A stretch of 64,000 bases of DNA, from assembly GCA_001970955.1 (NCBI GenBank), contig MPUH01000018.1, forward strand, positions 100,594 through 164,593, read 5' to 3'. The position numbers were made by a program, and so were the translations under genes. Numbering within the stretch: the stretch's first letter is position 1; every line of letters starts with the position of its first letter. This document shows positions 39,502 to 48,686 of this stretch, piece by piece. The stretch is from Stentor coeruleus (lineage: Eukaryota; Ciliophora; Heterotrichea; Heterotrichida; Stentoridae). The notes under the pieces are model-generated. The model ran no database searches and was not told the origin of the DNA. It was given only the letters and a program-made list of their open reading frames with translations.

Positions 39502-42500
39502 CTAGGCAAAAGCTTTGAAAAACCCTTGAAGCTTCGAAGAAAAATTCGGTAATTTATGCGATGCCAGCCCATCCGCCAAAAACGTGCTTTTTTCAAACAT
39601 ATCCTTCAACCTGCTTTCATTTTCTTCATTTCTCGTCACCTCAGGAAAACTTTCAAAAAACTTCCCCACAAACTCCTGCTGTTTTAAAGTACTAATCGGC
39701 TTATAAGTAACATTTTTAACTTCTTCAACCTTCCTAAAAAGTTCTAACGCAATAAGTATCTCCCCAACAACAATCAACCCAATACATAAATTCTCAACTT
39801 TTTCCAAATAAGCAATATCCGGACGTAATGTCACAAGTAAATCAACAAGATAATCTTCTTCATACATCGACCCTTCTTTAGCAGCAGTTTTTCTAATTTT
39901 CCTATTTTTTTTCTTCTGTTTCTTACTAAACTGAGTCATTTTCGACATAGAACTATCCATACTATACATAGAAGCAGTTTCATCATTTAAAATTTTATTG
40001 CTTTCTGGCATAAGTCGTTTATTCTGCTGAACAAACTCAAGTCTAGTTTTTTTCTCAGTCCAAGTTTTAAAGTTTTTATCTAAATCTCCAATCAAATCAT
40101 TAGCATAATTCTTCAAAGTACTTTTTAATAAATCTTTACCTTCTTTAGTCTTACAACATATCGCCGCTTGTTTATATTTCCCAGCTTGGACCCAGTATTT
40201 TATAAGCAAATGTTCATCATCAGAATTTTGTGATAAAAAAGCAGCACTTTCAAATCTCCCTAATTCTGCACATTTATGGCTCCATGTTTCAGTTAAATCT
40301 TCATTTATAAGTTTACCCATTTTTACAGCAAGTTCCCATTCTTCACAATTTGCATAAAGATCTCGTGCTTTATAATATTCTTCACATGCTTCAAAAAGTG
40401 CTGCAGCTTGTAAAGGATAATCACTATTAGTTAAAGATTCAGCTACTGTTAATAATACATCTTTTCCTTGTAATAATTGAAGACCTTTATGATAAAGTTT
40501 ATGGGTTTTAATTAGTGATAAAGCTTGATCTCTATATTCAAGTCCTCCTTGGACAAGTTCTTCTAAAGCTTTTGAGTGGTTTTTTAAATCCATATTAATT
40601 TGATATTTCATTTGAACTTCTGATAAATTTTTTAAAGAGTTTAGATAAGGTAGATATTCTTTAGGGTCTTTTTGTGTGTATTTAGCTAAATCACTTGTGA
40701 GTTCTAAATCATACATTCCTAATGCAACATTGTAGAGTTTTTCAGGGTTTACAAGCCAACTTAGGTATTTTATAGCATCTTCAGGGTGGTTTTTATGCCC
40801 ATGTTCATCTGAGTTTTCATGTGGAGCTCTATGATATTTAGCTGGAGAGTTTTTTTTAAGCTCTTGAACCCATTGTAAAGCTTTATCAATTTCTGCAGGG
40901 GTTTTTATAGCGAAAGTTGTTAGGATTGATAGACTATGAGACTCTGGGTTTAGATGTTTTCTGAACTCCTCACTTATTTTATTTGTTTTGCCTTCAAAGT
41001 TTCGAGTTTGTGTATGGAAGTATTTATTTACTGAGTCTGTATCTTTGAGTGATGTGAGAAAAAGATTGAAGTATTCTTGCTTTTTTATAGAGGATATGAA
41101 AAGAGGGATATTGAATTTGTCTGGATCGATATCATAAAGCAGGTTGAGGTCGATTTTGTGTTTTCTAAGAAGTTTGAAGGATTCTTCATATTTTTGTTGA
41201 TGGATTAAAGTTCGGACTTGATGTAAAGTTAATAAACGGGGGGAGATTCCTTCAAGGTTACCTCTGGAGTGCTGAAGGACAAGAGCTAAAGTACCCTGAC
41301 TGACTATAAGGCATGTTTTTTCAATGCTTCGGCTATAGAAATGTTCATTGCTAGGGTCAGGTAAAGGTTTCTCCCAAGGTAAATCACTAAAGTGGAATAT
41401 ATACAAAACATCGTAAGGGGCGTTTTTCTTAGTGAAAAACAAGAAACTATTCTGGATTAACAAACTTGTACACCCTGAAGTCCAAGCCTTAGTGCCAAAA
41501 TACAAGGTATTTGATGCTAAACCAACAATCTCAGGACCTTTTCCTAGTTCCAAAACCCCAAAACTAGGACAAAAACAAGGGAACTTCGAGATCATTTCCT
41601 CATTCACATAAACCCTACCATCATCAAGTTCTACCATCGGTTTTTGTTTATACTGAACTAATTTCCCTATATTCCTATCATACTCCTCAATTAAAACCAA
41701 CTGTTTTTCTAAAATTTCATATAATTTATTCATAACACTTGCGTATATTTTATCATCAATTTTACAAATAAGATCAACAGTTCCAACAAATTTCTCATGA
41801 CCTTTTATTATTTCTATAACCTTATCATTGACTATAAAAATTTCATCAATACCAACCCATAGTGCTTTTACTGGACTTGAAATTTTGTATATAGCATGAC
41901 TCATAGGAGGTGGAAGGATACCTTTAGAAAAATCAGTTAAATGAATATTTAGCCCATCGATTACTACAACTTTATCTTGATTGATATTAAATGAGGTGTA
42001 AAGCATAATTTTTTCTAACTTTTTACCTTGGATAATTAGAAAGTCTTCACCCCAAGAGAATTTAGAACATAGTGAAAAGAACTGTTTTAAATACCATTTG
42101 TAATTGTTTTTGATATATAGTTCAAGACCTTGGTTTGTGAAAACAGCTAGGATTTTACCGTCTGTGTTGAAACTTAAGTCGATTGGCGTGTTTAAAGTGT
42201 TGAACTCTTCGTGTTTAAGGCCATTTTTTTCCCAGAGAATTATTTTGTTATTATGAATACCTGCTATAAGACTGCTATGCCAGGAGATTTTTGGAGAGGA
42301 TAAAAGAGAGTTCATGTCACAAACACTTTGAACTGGGCCTGATTTGTCAGAAACCACAGTACTTGGGAGTAGATTGCCTTTATTATCTAAGGTAAGAACT
42401 TTATACCCATCTTCATATTTGCCACAGATTTGGAAGAATTTTGAGTCATTTCTCCAAGATATACTTGCTGGATGGTTTAAACCTGTTTGTATTGTTTTAA

Positions 42501-42873
42501 CTACTTCAAGATCTGTGTTTTGAAGGAATAAACTCCCGTTTTCTAAGAATAAAGCTAAGAGTTCTTGGTTTGGAGACCATCTGGCTGATGAGATCCGGCA
42601 GGTCATTTCCCCTTCGTTTATACAATCTTTTGATGATGGCTCGTAGCTGATGATGCTTGAGGTTGTTATGAAGATAAGTTTTTCTTCTATTTGTAACCAG
42701 GTCATTTCAACTAGATTATCAATGCTAATGTCTAGGGTGTGTGTTACTATTGCTGGACCTTCGATGATTTTGAGCTCAGTGTTTGAACTTAGGACATATA
42801 TTTTATCACTGTCACAAGTAAAATCTCCAGTAACTTCCCAACTTTCTTGAGAAACTTGCCAAAGATTTTCCAT
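39502..42873 (-). CDS. ELP1: Elongator complex protein 1
   Basis: A 1123-residue, intronless ELP1 (IKAP), the scaffold of the Elongator tRNA-modification complex. The N-terminal half (about 1-620) is two WD40 propellers; the phrase SWHSSLIAGIHNNKIILWEKNGLKHEEF is the family's conserved W..SG.LIA..... FEKNGLRHG.F. The rest is TPR-like helical arches (WLVNPEKLYNVALGMYDLEL; AGKYKQAAICCK). Residues about 960-1000 hold the basic stretch KKQKKKNRKIRK that binds tRNA in other ELP1 proteins. Slightly shorter than human ELP1 (1332). A second Elongator subunit, ELP4, is at 14754. Confidence 0.93.
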   Translation of the reverse strand: MENLWQVSQESWEVTGDFTCDSDKIYVLSSNTELKIIEGPAIVTHTLDISIDNLVEMTWLQIEEKLIFITTSSIISYEPSSKDCINEGEMTCRISSARWSPNQELLALFLENGSLFLQNTDLEVVKTIQTGLNHPASISWRNDSKFFQICGKYEDGYKVLTLDNKGNLLPSTVVSDKSGPVQSVCDMNSLLSSPKISWHSSLIAGIHNNKIILWEKNGLKHEEFNTLNTPIDLSFNTDGKILAVFTNQGLELYIKNNYKWYLKQFFSLCSKFSWGEDFLIIQGKKLEKIMLYTSFNINQDKVVVIDGLNIHLTDFSKGILPPPMSHAIYKISSPVKALWVGIDEIFIVNDKVIEIIKGHEKFVGTVDLICKIDDKIYASVMNKLYEILEKQLVLIEEYDRNIGKLVQYKQKPMVELDDGRVYVNEEMISKFPCFCPSFGVLELGKGPEIVGLASNTLYFGTKAWTSGCTSLLIQNSFLFFTKKNAPYDVLYIFHFSDLPWEKPLPDPSNEHFYSRSIEKTCLIVSQGTLALVLQHSRGNLEGISPRLLTLHQVRTLIHQQKYEESFKLLRKHKIDLNLLYDIDPDKFNIPLFISSIKKQEYFNLFLTSLKDTDSVNKYFHTQTRNFEGKTNKISEEFRKHLNPESHSLSILTTFAIKTPAEIDKALQWVQELKKNSPAKYHRAPHENSDEHGHKNHPEDAIKYLSWLVNPEKLYNVALGMYDLELTSDLAKYTQKDPKEYLPYLNSLKNLSEVQMKYQINMDLKNHSKALEELVQGGLEYRDQALSLIKTHKLYHKGLQLLQGKDVLLTVAESLTNSDYPLQAAALFEACEEYYKARDLYANCEEWELAVKMGKLINEDLTETWSHKCAELGRFESAAFLSQNSDDEHLLIKYWVQAGKYKQAAICCKTKEGKDLLKSTLKNYANDLIGDLDKNFKTWTEKKTRLEFVQQNKRLMPESNKILNDETASMYSMDSSMSKMTQFSKKQKKKNRKIRKTAAKEGSMYEEDYLVDLLVTLRPDIAYLEKVENLCIGLIVVGEILIALELFRKVEEVKNVTYKPISTLKQQEFVGKFFESFPEVTRNEENESRLKDMFEKSTFLADGLASHKLPNFSSKLQGFFKAFA

Positions 42874-43275
42874 TTTATTAAAATAAGATAGTTTGTGTTT
42901 TTAGATACTTCTATCTATAAATTTAATATGTTTGATTAGAAGTTTTCTTATAGAGTATTATGAAGTATATAGAATTTGTAGTAAATTTAATAGTTCGGAA
43001 AAATTATCTTTTTTGATTGTATTTAATGATTCTATTCTAATATCCAGAGTGCACATTACAGTTATTATAAAATCTTATCGAATTATTATTTCATGAATTT
43101 TGAATAAATTGCAATCCCGCAAAGAGAGTCAACATTTATTATTATTATTATTAAAAATATAAATCTTTATTATTCTAAACACACAAGCCAGTTTTTATAT
43201 AAATTTCTTCTAATTAGATTTACTATTTAAAATAATTTTTTAAATATTCATTCCTAATTGTCTATTAAATCTAAA
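42874..43275. other. Intergenic region
   Basis: About 400 nt, AT-rich, with a short (ATT)n run near 43138-43152. No gene seen. Confidence 0.5.
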
Positions 43276-43764
43276 CTAAATAAGTATACTACTAACTTTA
43301 AGATCATAACGATAACAAGCCATGCCAACACTATTCACTCCTTCAATAACAAGAACATTAAGTCCAGGTTTTAAAAATTCAGTAACATCACAAGTCTGTG
43401 TTATGCAGCACCTATTTTTCTTAAAGCAACTAACAAACAAATCATTTATATACACATAAGGGTAATCATCAATAAACACTTTTAATAATCCATAAATTGA
43501 TTTTCCAGGTATATAAAAATTCCTTGTAAAAGTGCTATTTTTTGTTGTGGTTACAAGTGCTTGATACTTATCCCAATAGTTTGAGCCTGTATATGTACAT
43601 TCTGATAAAACTGCATTCCCTCCATTCGGTAGTCCAGGGCCTACCGCATAATCATAAACAGAAGATTGAACATAAAATGTAAAATTCATTGCTTTGAAAT
43701 CTAAGCAACCTAAGCAGGCAGATATCAAAAACAATAGAAATAGCATTTTTATTCTTATAAGCAT
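43276..43764 (-). CDS. Secreted beta-sandwich (galactose-binding-like) protein
   Basis: A 162-residue secreted protein: signal peptide to about residue 19 (MLFLLFLISACLGC), with two possible ATGs (residues 1 and 7). The mature part looks like a small jelly-roll domain: DDYPYVYINDLFVSC, then TCDVTEFLKPGLNVLVIEGV and ACYRYDLKV, the phrase order of carbohydrate-binding/glycosidase N-terminal sandwich domains. Eight or so cysteines suggest disulfides. Possibly a surface or extracellular lectin; ligand unknown. It is divergent from the RING-PHD gene, 180 nt apart. Confidence 0.62.
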   Translation of the reverse strand: MLIRIKMLFLLFLISACLGCLDFKAMNFTFYVQSSVYDYAVGPGLPNGGNAVLSECTYTGSNYWDKYQALVTTTKNSTFTRNFYIPGKSIYGLLKVFIDDYPYVYINDLFVSCFKKNRCCITQTCDVTEFLKPGLNVLVIEGVNSVGMACYRYDLKVSSILI

Positions 43765-43944
43765 ACTATATAAACCCTAAATCTTTTTTTAATAAAATCT
43801 TATACTACTCCTAATTTCCTCACCTTTTTAAACTAAAACTAACTTAAAACATAAAAAAATCATATCACCCTTTCCAAAAAAATAAATCCCCCATCCTAAA
43901 AAAAATGCTTAATTTCCATTTTTGTCCCTGATTCAGTATAAAAT

Positions 43945-44472
43945 ATGCCGAATCGACTAAAGAAATTACGTGAAGTTCAAGATAGGAAAAAATGCTCAAT
44001 ATGCATGGAATACATCAATAAAAAGCAAGGATTACTAGAATGCGGTCATAATGATTTCTGTCTTAAATGTATAAGCAACTGGGCAAATGTATCAAACAAG
44101 TGCCCATTATGCAAGCAAAAGTTCTTTTATATCGAAAACACTATCAATAATCAAATAATTCTTATAGATGACCATGAATCATCAGAAGAAGAGGAACTAG
44201 ATTTGTTTGAAAACACAATTTGTGAAATTTGCAAAATGCCAAATGATGATGATTCTATGCTGTTGTGTGATAACTGCGATAAAGGTTTTCATACTTTTTG
44301 TATTGGTTTAGAACGAATACCTTATTTAGAATATTGGTTTTGTTCTCAATGTATTATTTGTCAGTCGGAATATTTACAAGAAATGCAGAGACAAGAAATT
44401 ATACTTGCAGAACCACCTGATTTGCCTCATAAAAGAATGAGAAGAAGCTTTACAAGTTCAGATAGTGGATAA
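43945..44472 (+). CDS. RING-PHD zinc finger protein
   Basis: A 175-residue protein with an N-terminal RING (residues 17-58: CSICMEYI, CGHNDFCLKCISNW, CPLCKQ) and a PHD finger (about 92-138: CEICKMPNDDDSMLLCDNCD, GFHTFCIGLERIP, WFCSQC). The pair and spacing resemble PHRF1-type proteins, which combine E3 ligase activity with histone-tail reading. It is far shorter than PHRF1 and lacks its C-terminal region. The tail is basic with RMRRS. Likely nuclear. The start ATG follows TATAAAAT. Confidence 0.9.
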   Translation: MPNRLKKLREVQDRKKCSICMEYINKKQGLLECGHNDFCLKCISNWANVSNKCPLCKQKFFYIENTINNQIILIDDHESSEEEELDLFENTICEICKMPNDDDSMLLCDNCDKGFHTFCIGLERIPYLEYWFCSQCIICQSEYLQEMQRQEIILAEPPDLPHKRMRRSFTSSDSG

Positions 44473-44643
44473 AAGGTGTTAGGGTTTTAAAAGAATTAAG
44501 GCTAATTAATAATTGATAGAGATTAAAATGATTGGGAATGTTTTAATAAACAGGGTATTATATAATATTAAATATTAAATATCAAAACCCAATCCTCACC
44601 CATTTACTAAACCTAAAAACTCTTAAAAAAATCACTAATAAAA

Positions 44644-45192
44644 ATGCACGCCCTAACAGATACATGGCATGAGTTCAAGACAATGAATAAACGTCGGCGT
44701 GCTCTTCAAGCAATAAACCTCCTTCTAGTAATCTCAACCGCCTTAATGACTTGGAAATTTTTCATGGTAGCTTCATGGAGCGAAAGTCCAATTGTCGTTG
44801 TTTTAAGTGGTTCAATGGAGCCAGCATATTACCGAGGGGATATATTGTTTTTAGAGCTTACCTACAATCCTCCAATGTCAGTTGGTGATGTTGTTGTTTA
44901 CAAACTAGGAGATAGGGATATTCCAATTGTCCATAGGATAATAAGTGTCCATGAAGAAAAAGATGAGCTTTATATGTTAACAAAAGGTGATAATAATCGA
45001 GTTAATGACCGAGGATTGTATTCTCAAGGACAATTTTGGATAACTCGTAAAGATTTAATGGGTCGAGTATGGTTTTATATACCCTATGTTGGGATTATAA
45101 CAATCTGGCTTAATGATTACCCACCACTAAAATATGCACTTATAAGCTTTATGGTGATTGTTGGACTTACATCAAGAGAACCTCAAGGTTAA
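44644..45192 (+). CDS. SEC11: Signal peptidase complex catalytic subunit SEC11
   Basis: A 182-residue SEC11, the serine protease of the ER signal peptidase complex. One N-terminal membrane segment (LLLVISTALMTWKFFMVAS), then catalytic Ser in VLSGSMEPAYYRGDILFL, catalytic His in PIVHRIISVHEE and the conserved LTKGDNNRVNDRGLY region with Asp. The C-terminal hydrophobic segment (ALISFMVIVGLTS) is in place. Length is normal for the family. The tandem spacer before it (171 nt) shows the sharp G-rich to C-rich switch; only 45 nt separate it from the next gene. Confidence 0.96.
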   Translation: MHALTDTWHEFKTMNKRRRALQAINLLLVISTALMTWKFFMVASWSESPIVVVLSGSMEPAYYRGDILFLELTYNPPMSVGDVVVYKLGDRDIPIVHRIISVHEEKDELYMLTKGDNNRVNDRGLYSQGQFWITRKDLMGRVWFYIPYVGIITIWLNDYPPLKYALISFMVIVGLTSREPQG

Positions 45193-45237
45193 ATCAAAAT
45201 ATTTAATTTGGAGAAATAGATAGTAAACATTTATATT

Positions 45238-46716
45238 ATGGCTAGTTTTAAATCATCTAGGGAATATAGTGTAAACTCTGCAGACTTTGAAAAATCCTCA
45301 GTTGTTATAACAGAAAAAGAATACAACCTTAAGTTTTTGATATGTATCTCTTGGACAGTAACTATTAGTAGTTTTGTTATGGGTATTTATTATTTAGGCT
45401 ACGAAATTGGGGTGTTGAATATATCTGAATTGCACATTATGCATTACTATGATTGGAAAGGGGAGAATAAATCTAGATATATAACTTTAGCAAATGTCCT
45501 TTTGTGCTTTGGAGGAACTATTGGAGCTTATGCTTCAGGACGTATTTCTAACTGGTTAGGAAGAAGAAAAACTCTTATAAGAACAAATTTGCTTTATTAT
45601 GCAGCTATAGGAATTGTAGTATTTATTTAGAGTATCATTCCATATGATGCATTTTTTTTTGTAGGCCGTGCAGTTATTGGGATATGTGTTGGTATTTTTT
45701 CAGTAATCCCCCCAATTTTCATTAGTGAAGTAGCACCTAAAGAAATCAAAGGTTTTCTAGGTACATTTATTCAAATCGGTATCAGTCTAGGAATCTTATT
45801 TACATTTCTCCTTAGCTTTATCGCTGAACGATATTTAGAAAATTATCGTCTGATAGTTTTATTATTCACAGTCCCAGTTTCAGTAACTTTATTACAAATG
45901 TATTTGTTTTATACTAAGTATGATCTAGACACACCTATATGGTTATTAGGTTCTGATAGAGTAACTGAGACTGAAATGATATTAAAAAAAATATATAAAC
46001 CCTGGTCTTGGCAGGGTAGATACAGTGCTATGGAGCCTGATAAAGTTATTAAAGATATGAAAAAAAGTAATCCGGTATTATCGCTTCCTGGACGTCCACA
46101 AAATCTTATAACTCTTTCTATAATTTTATCTATAATCCAACAAGCTTCTGGTGTAAATGCTATAATTTTTTACTCAAAAGAAATGCTTAAAAAGTCTCAA
46201 ACATTTCAAACTGAAGCTGCGACATTTACAGTAATAATCGGGATTTTAAACTTTATAATGGTAATCCCAACTATGTTTCTTATTGAAAAAATTGGTAGGA
46301 AAAAACTTTTGTTACAAGGACTTGCTGGTATGTGTTTTAGTTATGCTTTGTTTGGATTACTTTCTAGTCTTTGGTTTGAGAGTAAGAATGAAAAAGAAAT
46401 GGTGTTGTTTGCTGGACTTTTGAGCGCTATAGCTTTTTATGAAACTTCACTTGGACCTGTGTTTTGGGTTTATATTACTGAGATACTTACGAAAATGTGG
46501 GTTGGTCCAGCGATTACAGTACATTGGATTATGGCTATGATTGTTACTGGAACTTTTGAGATACTGTGTAATGGGGATATGAATGTTGATATTGTTTATT
46601 ATTTTTCTGTATGTGGACTTTGCTGCTTGATTGGATTTATTTTTGTGTATAAGCTTGCGATAGAATCTGTTTGTCCTTATGGTCTTTCACATATAACTCT
46701 CTCAACACCTTTATAG
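45238..46716 (+). CDS. MFS sugar transporter (GLUT/HXT-like)
   Basis: A 487-residue sugar transporter of the major facilitator superfamily after removing a 15-nt intron (45616-45630); exons 45238-45615 and 45631-46716. Twelve membrane segments are expected. Markers: NWLGRRKTL (loop 2-3 motif), GRAVIGICVGIFSVIPPIFI with SEVAPKEIKGFLGT (PESPR/E-x6-R-type motif), IQQASGVNAIIFYS (QQxSGxNxxxYY in TM7) and IEKIGRKKLLL. Without splicing the first exon ends at a TAG and the second half would appear to start at 45898, losing TM4-TM5. The middle loop (KPWSWQGRYSAMEPD) is short. Substrate unknown. Confidence 0.92.
45616..45630 (+). other. 15-nt intron (sugar transporter gene)
   Basis: GTAGTATTTATTTAG, A at position 10. 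Removal joins YYAAIGI to SIIPYDAFFFVGRAV and keeps the transporter motifs in one frame. Confidence 0.93.
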
Positions 46717-46890
46717 AATCGTAAAAATAATTAAACTAATTTATGTTATTTATATAGAGTAAACTGATTTCTATGACCATTTTCATATTATCATCCTTAG
46801 CGGTAAATATTTTTTTTTATATACTCTTTTAAGTCATAGTGGCAAATAAAATCTTATAAACACCCTGCTTATTATCTTTAAACATGTAAA

Positions 46891-48084
46891 TTATTCATTA
46901 GCTAACAACTCACAATCAATACTATCATCAAACTCAGACAAAACTTTGTCAATATCATCTAATTCTGATAGACCAAATAAGTTCTCTACAGGGTCAAGTA
47001 TATTCCTACTTTCTACTATATGAAGTATATTATCCCATCTTGCTTTTTCTGCTATGCCAAGCATTTTCAAGCAAATTTCACACCTTTCTTGTAGCCTCAT
47101 TTCTGACTTGCATTCACAAAGCTGCTCAAATTCTATGATTACGGCGAATTTATCACTAACCCTTGTACTTTTGCTGAATTTATAAGGGTCAACTTCATAT
47201 TTCCTTAAGACAATAATTTTGTTATATGGGATAAACCCTGTGTTAAAAGAAAACCTACAAAGATTTGTGTTTTTAAACTTCCCCCAGTGATAGATTTTAC
47301 ATAAAATATCTCCTTGAAGATATATTGGTGGATCTAAAATAGCGATTGTATGTAAACGATTATCTTCCCAATCATCATGTATATAAACTTGTTTATCTCT
47401 ATCAGGTTGTTTATTTGTGTATATAATATTTTCATTATAATACATTTCAAATATTAATCTTGAAGCATTACTTTTAAAATGTGGTGCTGTACGGGTTTGG
47501 ATTGATATTGGTCTAAGAACTAATGGGCTTTTTACAAGACCTTTTAGTATATCGTCAAAATATTTTACATATCGAATTTGTGATGGTTGTGTTACACCTC
47601 CACCTTCTTTAAATCTTTTTGACTTGTAATAACGTAGAGCTGCATTTGCATCAGGAAGACGTCCGGAGTATAGCATATAACAACATATTAAAGTACCTGT
47701 TCGACCTTTTCCTGCTCGGCAATTTACTACAACTACGTTGATTGGAGTTATATTAAGCCACTTTTCGATTTCTTTACAAGCTTGAAATAATAATTCTATA
47801 GGTGGTGGGTAATGATCTTCCCATGGAAATTCCATAACTTGCTCTTGGAATTTTTCATAATCATAGGCAATACCACTGAGATTAAAAATAAGATAATGAT
47901 TTCTATGTTTGTTTTCAAGAAACTCAGAAACTTTGTCAAGATTATTTCTGTAAATTTTTGTGATTCCTTCTCCAGGAATACTCATTGCGATAATGCGAGG
48001 TGTTATATAGCTTAGGTCTAAGTCGTAACCTTGCTCGATATATCTTTTTTTCTTGCCTGAGACGATAGCTCGAATAATGTCCAT
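46891..48084 (-). CDS. PTEN: PTEN phosphatase
   Basis: A 397-residue PTEN, removing the 3-phosphate of PIP3. The N terminus (VSGKKKRYIEQGYDLDLSYI) matches human PTEN's lipid-binding start, and FPWEDHYPPP is the WPD-loop equivalent. The P-loop reads VNCRAGKGRTGT with nucleophile Cys122: human PTEN has HCKAGKGRTG, so His is Asn and Lys is Arg here. The TI-loop/C2 domain follows (about 185-340) with the CBR3-like region. No PDZ-binding C terminus; the tail is acidic. The catalytic Cys and Arg are intact, so activity is likely. Confidence 0.94.
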   Translation of the reverse strand: MDIIRAIVSGKKKRYIEQGYDLDLSYITPRIIAMSIPGEGITKIYRNNLDKVSEFLENKHRNHYLIFNLSGIAYDYEKFQEQVMEFPWEDHYPPPIELLFQACKEIEKWLNITPINVVVVNCRAGKGRTGTLICCYMLYSGRLPDANAALRYYKSKRFKEGGGVTQPSQIRYVKYFDDILKGLVKSPLVLRPISIQTRTAPHFKSNASRLIFEMYYNENIIYTNKQPDRDKQVYIHDDWEDNRLHTIAILDPPIYLQGDILCKIYHWGKFKNTNLCRFSFNTGFIPYNKIIVLRKYEVDPYKFSKSTRVSDKFAVIIEFEQLCECKSEMRLQERCEICLKMLGIAEKARWDNILHIVESRNILDPVENLFGLSELDDIDKVLSEFDDSIDCELLANE

Positions 48085-48686
48085 TTGACTATTATTATTT
48101 AAGATTAAATGTGTTTAGAGTGATGGAGGATATTTTTTTTAATTCTTGGTTATTGTGTTTTAAGTCGAATTGGTTTTGATTTGTGTTGAAAAATAAGTTA
48201 AGGAAATCAAAAAGTTCTGAGACTAGTTCCTTTGCATCATCATTGTTTGATGTAAAAAATTTCATCCATCACAAATGATCTAAATAACCTGTTGAAAACA
48301 TCAAAATGATTTTCTACAATAAAGTTCTTGGGTGGGGTATTGCAAAAAACTCCACAATTCTAACAACAAAATCTATAATTAAAATACTTTACCCAAAATT
48401 ATTATATACAAAATTATCTCATCTCTTGAAATAAAAAATAATCCTCATAAAGTTCATCTCAGCGAATATCGGTAATAAATCAATTAAAACTCTTCTATAT
48501 TTAAGTCATTTATATCAATAACGATTTAAATTCCTATAATTTTAAATGCCCTCCAATTTTTTTTCTTTCCTAATCATCTTTATAATTTTCCAAAACTTCT
48601 TACACTCTTAACAGCCTAAAATCTTGACTCACAACTAAAATCCTTGGTCAAGTTTAAATTTTTGAATAAGTTACATAGTATATTAA
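48085..48686. other. Divergent intergenic region
   Basis: About 600 nt upstream of both PTEN (minus) and the EF-hand gene (plus). The left end is G-rich and C-poor and the right end C-rich and G-poor, matching the upstream rule on both sides. No gene seen. Confidence 0.6.

Noticed and set aside
45898-46716. Separate transporter starting at ATG 45898
   Set aside because: A 15-nt intron at 45616-45630 joins it to 45238-45615 in a full-length transporter.
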